A stretch of 57,397 bases of DNA, taken from an uncultured Prevotella sp. (lineage in GTDB: Bacteria > Bacteroidota > Bacteroidia > Bacteroidales > Bacteroidaceae). Below, in pieces: positions 52,662 through 57,397 of the stretch (the stretch's first letter is position 1; every line of letters starts with the position of its first letter). The stretch covers positions 1 through 57,397 of the forward strand of contig CAMHTW010000019.1 of the NCBI GenBank assembly GCA_946188165.1, read 5' to 3'. Position numbers and translations under genes: made by a program. The notes under the pieces were generated by a model. That model ran no database searches and was not told the DNA's origin. It worked only from the letters and a program-made list of their open reading frames with translations.

Positions 52662-52740
52662 GAGAAAAGTTGAGTTTATTCGAACTCTTCCGAACGTGAG
52701 CGACTTCGACCGTAGGTCAAAGTCGCGAGTAAGTGAGAGA
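52643..52740 (+). repeat. 23-bp direct repeat copying the regulator's last codons
   Basis: The 23 bases 52643-52665, which encode KVASK and the stop of the regulator, recur exactly at 52718-52740. Between them, 52700-52711 and 52715-52726 form a 12-bp inverted repeat (one mismatch) with loop GTA. Possibly a small duplication or a palindromic interspersed element. Confidence 0.8.
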
Positions 52741-52769
52741 TAACAAAAATCGCCCATTTCAACGAAAAA

Positions 52770-52804
52770 AGTAAGCCTGGCAATTTCTGTCAGGCTTACT
52801 TTTT
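52770..52804. terminator. Intrinsic terminator after the TPR/AraC regulator
   Basis: AGTAAGCCTG (52770-52779) pairs with CAGGCTTACT (52791-52800), followed by TTTT and preceded by AAAAAA, so it can act on both strands. Its hairpin is almost the reverse complement of that at 57201-57235, and the plus-strand T-tract forms the first bases of promoter-module copy 2. Confidence 0.85.
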
Positions 52805-52846
52805 CACGTTTTGGGACTCTTTTTTCCCACCGTGGGACTGTTGTTT
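52800..52846 (+). promoter_or_regulatory. Duplicated promoter module, copy 2, with dyad CCCACCGTGGG
   Basis: Second copy of the 47-bp module (see 48443-48489): 43 of 47 positions identical. The dyad CCCAC-C-GTGGG is at 52826-52836, 34 bases before the -7 box. It lies upstream of the S37-type peptidase operon. Confidence 0.8.
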
Positions 52847-52859
52847 TTCGGGATAGATG

Positions 52860-52867
52860 TAATTTTG
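52860..52867 (+). promoter_or_regulatory. -7 promoter box of the S37/M13 operon
   Basis: TAATTTTG, identical to the box at 48503-48510, 77 bases before the ATG at 52944. Confidence 0.7.
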
Positions 52868-52943
52868 TCGTCGAAATCAAATAGTAAAAAACAACATGTC
52901 TGGAATATCTATCTTATAAATAATAACAATTTAAAAACGAAAA

Positions 52944-54506
52944 ATGAAAAAAGAGTTTATGGCGGCTGTGGCCTTCTACTGCATGACAATGATTATGCCA
53001 ATGCTGACGTCATGCAGCATTGAAGACAATCCCGCACCAACGCCGGTAGTATCTACCACCCCCTTTGGCGACTTGCTCCGTCAGGTGGGAAATGTGACCA
53101 GTGTCGAAGCTTTCACACCTAAGACTAATGATGTCGGCTTTACCGAGTGCTATCAGGTCTTCTTCAATCAGCCAGTCGATCATGAGAATCCCTCGGCAGG
53201 CACGATGAGGCAGAAGGCATTTCTCTTCTTTAAGGGCTTCGACCGTCCTACCGTGATGTACACCTGTGGATACGACCTTCCTGACAATTGGAAAAACTAT
53301 ACCCATCTCGACATTGCGGCCAATATGGATGCCAACCTTATCATCGTCGAGCACCGCTACTTTGGCGACTCGAAGAATCTGAGCGACACGCGCTGGGACT
53401 ATCTCACCATTGAGCAGGCTGCTGCCGACCACCATGCTATCTTCGAACCACTGAAGAAGATTCTGCCCAAGGAGTGGATCAGCACCGGCACCAGCAAGGA
53501 CGGCATGACGTCGCTCTTCTACCGCTACTTCTACCCCAACGACATGACAGTGACCACCGTGTTTTGCTCACCCTTTATGACTTCGCTCTACTATATGCCA
53601 GTAGGCACCTACATGCAAGAGGAGTCAGGCAGCGATGCCGAGCGCGAGAACATGCACGCCATTTACTTCAAATTGCTGGACGGTGTGTTGGCCAACGAGA
53701 ACACGTTCTACGACACTTACGTCCAGAAGTGCAAGGAATACAATGCCCAGCTACAGGCACTCCACCCAGAGCATACAGACCCCTGGTTTAACAGCAGTTT
53801 GGACCACTATATAGGACTTTTGCCTGAGTTCTTCTTTGGCCAGTTCTCCTATAATACGGCCAAGGAGCGTGCTCTGAACATCCCATCGGCTGATGCTGAA
53901 GCGGAAGTGATTCTTGACTACATCTATTTCCGTGATATTCTGACACAAAACGGTCTTTGGAAGTATGACTCACCATTAGCCCCGGCTGCTGAGGAAGAGG
54001 ACTACTACTGGATGGCCGACTCTTACTACCCCTACTCCATTCAAACCGCTAAGCAGTTGGGACAATACTGTCATGACTTCTCGCGCTACGAAAGTCTGAT
54101 AGGCAAAGTGGATTTCGGCCCAAATCCTTCCAACCTCTTCGAACAAGACTTATGGCTCTATGACATCTACGACAATTCGAAAATCAAGGACATCCGCGAG
54201 AACTTCCTACCTACGACCGACAGACCCATCATGTTCTACTATGCACAGGGCGACCCCTGGACGGGTGCACGTCCCGACAAGATCAATGAAAGCAATACGA
54301 TGATGCTCATTGGCGGGCTCGGTGTCCACAATCAGGACCTCAACAATCCTGAGCACTTCAGCCAAGACGACAAGCTGCAAATCATGGATTTTCTGGCCCG
54401 TTACGTTGACTACGAGAATGCGACGACCAATGCCCGCAGACGTTCGGCTGCCAACCTGCCTACCGTTTCTATCGAGCCAGACCGCTTTATCCTTCGCAAA
54501 CATTAA
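52944..54506 (+). CDS. S37-type serine peptidase lipoprotein (tripeptidyl aminopeptidase-like)
   Basis: 520 residues. Lipoprotein leader MPMLTSC (Cys about 24) followed by SIEDNPAP, the same leader as on the M13 enzymes although the catalytic fold is unrelated. Alpha/beta-hydrolase peptidase features: LIIVEHRYFGDSKNL, then STGTSKDGMTSLFYRYFYPND with nucleophile S184; FYYAQGDPWTG supplies the likely acid and GLGVHNQD the His region. This layout matches clan SC peptidases of family S37 (and resembles S28). Expected to release short peptides from N-termini outside the cell. First gene of an operon with the unknown 238-residue protein and the second M13 enzyme; promoter module copy 2 lies upstream. 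Confidence 0.82.
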   Translation: MKKEFMAAVAFYCMTMIMPMLTSCSIEDNPAPTPVVSTTPFGDLLRQVGNVTSVEAFTPKTNDVGFTECYQVFFNQPVDHENPSAGTMRQKAFLFFKGFDRPTVMYTCGYDLPDNWKNYTHLDIAANMDANLIIVEHRYFGDSKNLSDTRWDYLTIEQAAADHHAIFEPLKKILPKEWISTGTSKDGMTSLFYRYFYPNDMTVTTVFCSPFMTSLYYMPVGTYMQEESGSDAERENMHAIYFKLLDGVLANENTFYDTYVQKCKEYNAQLQALHPEHTDPWFNSSLDHYIGLLPEFFFGQFSYNTAKERALNIPSADAEAEVILDYIYFRDILTQNGLWKYDSPLAPAAEEEDYYWMADSYYPYSIQTAKQLGQYCHDFSRYESLIGKVDFGPNPSNLFEQDLWLYDIYDNSKIKDIRENFLPTTDRPIMFYYAQGDPWTGARPDKINESNTMMLIGGLGVHNQDLNNPEHFSQDDKLQIMDFLARYVDYENATTNARRRSAANLPTVSIEPDRFILRKH

Positions 54507-54528
54507 CTCTTTTATATAACGTACAAGT

Positions 54529-55245
54529 ATGAAAAAGAATATATTCGTATTAGCACTTTTCTGTTTCTTATCAATGATGGCTAACGCCGAGGTTGCAAAG
54601 TATTGCATGAGTTACGAGGATTTTGTTGCCGACAATTGGAAGTCACTCGACGAGTTGACTGCCGGACGCACCAAGCAGGTTTGTCAGATCAAGAGCGGCG
54701 ACCACGGCGTGTTTTATTTCAAGACTGGCGACAAGCAGAGCGACAAGGTTCTGAAGAAGGAGGCTTTCGCCGTGATGTATGGTCAGCAGCTGTTCGTGAA
54801 CTGCCGCAACCTCAGAAATGGCAATGTCAGCCTGGAGACTTCAAAATATGTTCAGGCTGTACGCTACGACAAGGATAAGCTTTGCATCTTGGCTTTCAAG
54901 ACCGACGGTGTGACGGCAGTAGCTGCTTTCGGAACCGCTGCAGCAGGTCTTTTTGCCGGCAATACCAGCTCGAGACTCGGTTTCACCAGTACTTCAATAG
55001 CCTTAGGTATAGCCAACGAGAGTCTGAGCAACCTGAAGTGCTACCTCGTTGACGGCACAGTCAATCAGGAAGGCAAGACTAAGATTACCCGCATCAACGA
55101 TGAATTCATGGCAGAACTGCTGGCCGACGATGCCCCTCTACTGGAAAGATATCATGCCATCAAGGCCAAGCACAACCGCCAATCGGCAGCCAACATCCTG
55201 CCCATCTTGATGGAGAAGGGACTTGTTAAATCAGTGTCAAACTAA
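54529..55245 (+). CDS. Secreted protein of unknown function, 238 residues
   Basis: Signal peptide about 1-20 (MMANA-E), then a mature part of about 218 residues. Visible features: a conserved-looking YCMSYEDFVADNWKSLDEL opening, a short hydrophobic Ala/Gly-rich stretch (VAAFGTAAAGLFAG, about 133-146) and a C-terminal helical region (LLADDAPLLERYHAIKAKHN). It may be a small periplasmic or outer-membrane-associated protein. Lies 22 bases after the S37-type gene and 18 bases before the second M13 gene, so it is likely produced with them. Family not recognised. Confidence 0.7.
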   Translation: MKKNIFVLALFCFLSMMANAEVAKYCMSYEDFVADNWKSLDELTAGRTKQVCQIKSGDHGVFYFKTGDKQSDKVLKKEAFAVMYGQQLFVNCRNLRNGNVSLETSKYVQAVRYDKDKLCILAFKTDGVTAVAAFGTAAAGLFAGNTSSRLGFTSTSIALGIANESLSNLKCYLVDGTVNQEGKTKITRINDEFMAELLADDAPLLERYHAIKAKHNRQSAANILPILMEKGLVKSVSN

Positions 55246-55263
55246 TCAATAAATTCTATAATA

Positions 55264-57171
55264 ATGAAAAAGATTCTGATGGCAACAGCAGCTTTAATGC
55301 TGATGATGACAATGCCGATGTTGACATCGTGCACTATCGAAGACAACCCCGCACCGACTACAGACTATGGACAGTGGAACGTACCCGAAACTGACATGGA
55401 CACCAGTGTGCGTCCTGGTGATGATTTCTATATGTACTGTAACGGTGGCTACTGGAACAGCACAGTGATTGACGAGTCATCGTTCGATTTCAAGTCAATC
55501 ATGGCACAAGAGATTCCGACCATGATAGGAGAGCGTCTGTCAGCACTCCCCTTCCCGAACTATGAAAAGCTGTTGGCAGACGCTGCCCAAGCTGATTCCG
55601 CCGAAATCATGGACAAGATTAACGCCGCTCTGGTGAGAATTAACACTGTAACCACTTGTGAAGAGGCGTGGAAACTTTGGGGAGAACTGATCAATGAAGG
55701 CTATGCAACTTCATTCGGTGTTAATTTGGTGTCAAGAAACGGACATATCAACGTAACGTTTTGGCCGAAAACTACTGACTATGCTCCCATCAAAAACACG
55801 ATTGACAAGAAAAGCTTGGAATGGCAATTGATTAGCAATCCTGACTTGCTGGCCAACGTACATCCTCTAAAAGGTGGTGGCTCCAGACGCGCATACGACC
55901 ACGATAAATGGCCGATGCTGACAACCATCTTTACTGAGCTCAGCTTCAATCTCGATGATGCCTGCAGTATTGACATGAATCCCAATCTTAATCCAGAATA
56001 TATAGAAGACGCCCTAGCAGAGATGCTTGCTTTGCAATCTGATCTTGACCAGTTGAAACAAACCATGGCTATGGGAGTTGCCAGAGACACAGCATTGGTT
56101 CGTTCCAAGACGCGTATGGAGATGGTTAAGAACTGTGCGAATAGCTTGCTGAAGTACGAGAAGTCGTACATTTTCACCAATGCATACATCACGCCCGAAA
56201 TGAAGCAACGCACGATGGACTATTGCATTCAGTTGCGCCAGACCTTCAATCAGCGCATTGCTGCCAACGAATGGATGAGCGACGCCTCTAAGCAATTGGC
56301 AAAAGAGAAACTCAACGCCATGACATTCAACATCGGCAGTCCTGACGAGTGGTTCTCTGAAGGATTTGCTGACATTAGCAACGAGAAGACACTCCTCGAC
56401 GACATTATGGCACTACGCCGCACCAATCTGGCCTTATGTAGGAAAATTGCAGGCATGGAGACCCCAAGAGCAAGTTTCCATTCACTCATGACCACATATG
56501 ACCTTACCGTCATGAACGCATTCTATTCCCCGAACTTTAATGCCATGAACATCTATCCAGCCTGGATGTTGCCTCCTCTCCTTGACTCGCAGCAGAACGA
56601 CGCCCATAACTATGCTACCATGATGGTCTTCGGACACGAAATCACCCACGGATTCGACACCCAAGGTGCAAAATTCAACAAGTTAGGCGACCGCGAAGAC
56701 ATTTGGGCCAGCGATGCCGACCGTCAGGAGTTCCAGAATCGTGCTCAGCAGCTTATCGACTGCTACAGCAACTTTGAGATAATGCCTTGGGCGTTACCAA
56801 ATGTTAAGAATGACGGTGCTTATACCATTGCCGAGAATATTGCCGACCTGGGCGGTGTCTTGCTGGCCTACGACACCTATGTGCGTCATCTTACTGAGAG
56901 CGGATTCAAAGGCGAGCAGTTCGAGTTACAGCGTAAACGGTTCTTCTTGGCAATCGCAAAACTCTGGCAGTCCAAGTATACAGCCAAGTACGCCCTCTTG
57001 CGTACCACCGGTGAAGGCATAGAAACGGCTAATTACAAAGACACTCATTCTTTGTCAAGAGAGCGCATCAACGGTACGGTCACAAATATTGACGTCTGGT
57101 ACGACCTCTTCGACGTGAAAGCCGGCGACAAGCTCTATCGTGCGCCCGAGGATCGCATAAGGATTTGGTAA
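55264..57171 (+). CDS. M13-family zinc metallopeptidase lipoprotein, second copy
   Basis: 635 residues. Leader MPMLTSC (Cys about 23) with TIEDNPAPTTDY, very close to the first M13 leader. M13 features: TSVRPGDDFYMYCNGGYWNS, NAFYSPNFNAMNIYPAW, HEITH at H458-E459-xx-H462 (FGHEITHGFDTQGAKFN), third ligand E524 in AENIADLGG, and C-terminal LYRAPEDRIRIW. It diverges strongly from the paralogue at 48756 outside these motifs, so substrate ranges may differ. Last gene of the S37 operon; a terminator follows after 29 bases. Confidence 0.94.
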   Translation: MKKILMATAALMLMMTMPMLTSCTIEDNPAPTTDYGQWNVPETDMDTSVRPGDDFYMYCNGGYWNSTVIDESSFDFKSIMAQEIPTMIGERLSALPFPNYEKLLADAAQADSAEIMDKINAALVRINTVTTCEEAWKLWGELINEGYATSFGVNLVSRNGHINVTFWPKTTDYAPIKNTIDKKSLEWQLISNPDLLANVHPLKGGGSRRAYDHDKWPMLTTIFTELSFNLDDACSIDMNPNLNPEYIEDALAEMLALQSDLDQLKQTMAMGVARDTALVRSKTRMEMVKNCANSLLKYEKSYIFTNAYITPEMKQRTMDYCIQLRQTFNQRIAANEWMSDASKQLAKEKLNAMTFNIGSPDEWFSEGFADISNEKTLLDDIMALRRTNLALCRKIAGMETPRASFHSLMTTYDLTVMNAFYSPNFNAMNIYPAWMLPPLLDSQQNDAHNYATMMVFGHEITHGFDTQGAKFNKLGDREDIWASDADRQEFQNRAQQLIDCYSNFEIMPWALPNVKNDGAYTIAENIADLGGVLLAYDTYVRHLTESGFKGEQFELQRKRFFLAIAKLWQSKYTAKYALLRTTGEGIETANYKDTHSLSRERINGTVTNIDVWYDLFDVKAGDKLYRAPEDRIRIW

Positions 57172-57200
57172 TAAAAACAAAAAACGACCTTACACTGAAA

Positions 57201-57239
57201 AAAGTAAGCCTGACAGGAATTGCCAGGCTTACTTTTTTC
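57201..57239. terminator. Bidirectional terminator after the second M13 gene
   Basis: AAAGTAAGCCTG (57201-57212) pairs with CAGGCTTACTTT (57224-57235), followed by TTT and preceded by AAA. Its core is the reverse complement of the terminator at 52770-52800 with one difference. Serves the plus-strand M13 gene and possibly the minus-strand small gene. Confidence 0.88.
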
Positions 57240-57267
57240 GATGAAATGGGGGATTTTGGTTACTCTC

Positions 57268-57375
57268 TCATCTCCAATTACATAGCCCACAGCTCTGTAC
57301 AAGTACTGTTGAACTAATGGCGGTCAGAATCGTGATGATGACCTGAATCACCGCCTTCCATGTTTCCTTTCTCAT
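57268..57375 (-). CDS. Smalltalk protein (35-residue small membrane protein)
   Basis: A 35-residue frame from the ATG at 57375 to the stop at 57268: MRKETWKAVIQVIITILTAI, then a lipobox-like VQSC and GLCNWR. The pattern M-x-K-E-T-W-K-x-V-I-Q ... T-x-L-T-A-I is characteristic of the Bacteroidota smalltalk family, one short membrane helix of unknown function. A purine-rich AAAGAAGGAATT leader precedes the ATG. To my knowledge the family often sits next to an HU-like DNA-binding gene and an amidase gene; those would be beyond the right edge or absent here. Confidence 0.82.
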   Translation of the reverse strand: MRKETWKAVIQVIITILTAISSTVLVQSCGLCNWR

Positions 57376-57397
57376 AATTCCTTCTTTTTTCAATTTG

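Noticed and set aside
52643..52740. Attachment-site duplication from an integrated element
   Set aside because: The repeats are only 75 bases apart and enclose no integrase or cargo; a local duplication is simpler.

Overview
The window reads as the chromosome of a gut- or rumen-type Bacteroidota, most likely Prevotellaceae (Prevotella/Segatella/Xylanibacter-like). The evidence is two SusC/SusD pairs, a one-polypeptide hybrid two-component regulator, many signal-peptide lipoproteins with acidic residues after the Cys, Bacteroidota-type promoters (TAnnTTTG just upstream of genes) and AT-rich leaders without clear Shine-Dalgarno sites. No rRNA, tRNA, CRISPR array, IS element or phage module was seen. 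Species cannot be fixed from sequence alone.

Layout. 1-2040: a heptamer repeat and a GH97 glycosidase. 2075-7310 (minus): a three-gene operon of a polytopic membrane protein (DUF6057-like), a PD40/beta-propeller lipoprotein with a CxxCH motif, and a secreted CotH-type kinase-fold protein. 7456-11247 (minus): a very large secreted multidomain protein. 11532-30333 (plus): a long polysaccharide-utilization operon in the order fasciclin lipoprotein, SusC, SusD, fasciclin, fasciclin, SusC, SusD, GH30. 30413-32054: a tripartite HipB/HipS/HipT toxin-antitoxin module with candidate operators, followed by an array of four short palindromes. 32324-34295 (minus): a 50-residue small gene and a secreted protein whose N-terminus is frameshifted at a G7 run. 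34689-46508: a CE1-type esterase, GH98, the hybrid two-component regulator and a PL1-like lyase. 46518-48314 (minus): an SLC13 permease with TrkA-C domains. 48531-57171: a peptidase island (one-TM small protein, M13 peptidase, membrane-bound TPR/AraC regulator, S37-type peptidase, unknown secreted protein, second M13 peptidase). 57268-57375 (minus): a 35-residue smalltalk protein at the edge.

How it fits together. GH30, GH98, the CE1-like esterase and the SusCD pairs suggest capture and hydrolysis of a xylan-type hemicellulose, controlled by the hybrid sensor/regulator; repeated GTCTCA motifs in two intergenic regions are candidate binding sites. At least seven secreted proteins share a short C-terminal tail (G-[KR]-x-V ... 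KG-x-x-I ... GKK), which suggests a common export or anchoring route.

Most unusual parts. The peptidase island appears to be assembled from reused parts: a 47-bp promoter module present twice with compensatory changes in its dyad and identical spacing to the -7 box; a lipoprotein leader (LTSC-x-IEDNPAP) on two unrelated peptidase folds; and near-identical terminator hairpins. Low-complexity repeats also run into coding regions, where they supply start-codon contexts and parts of signal peptides.
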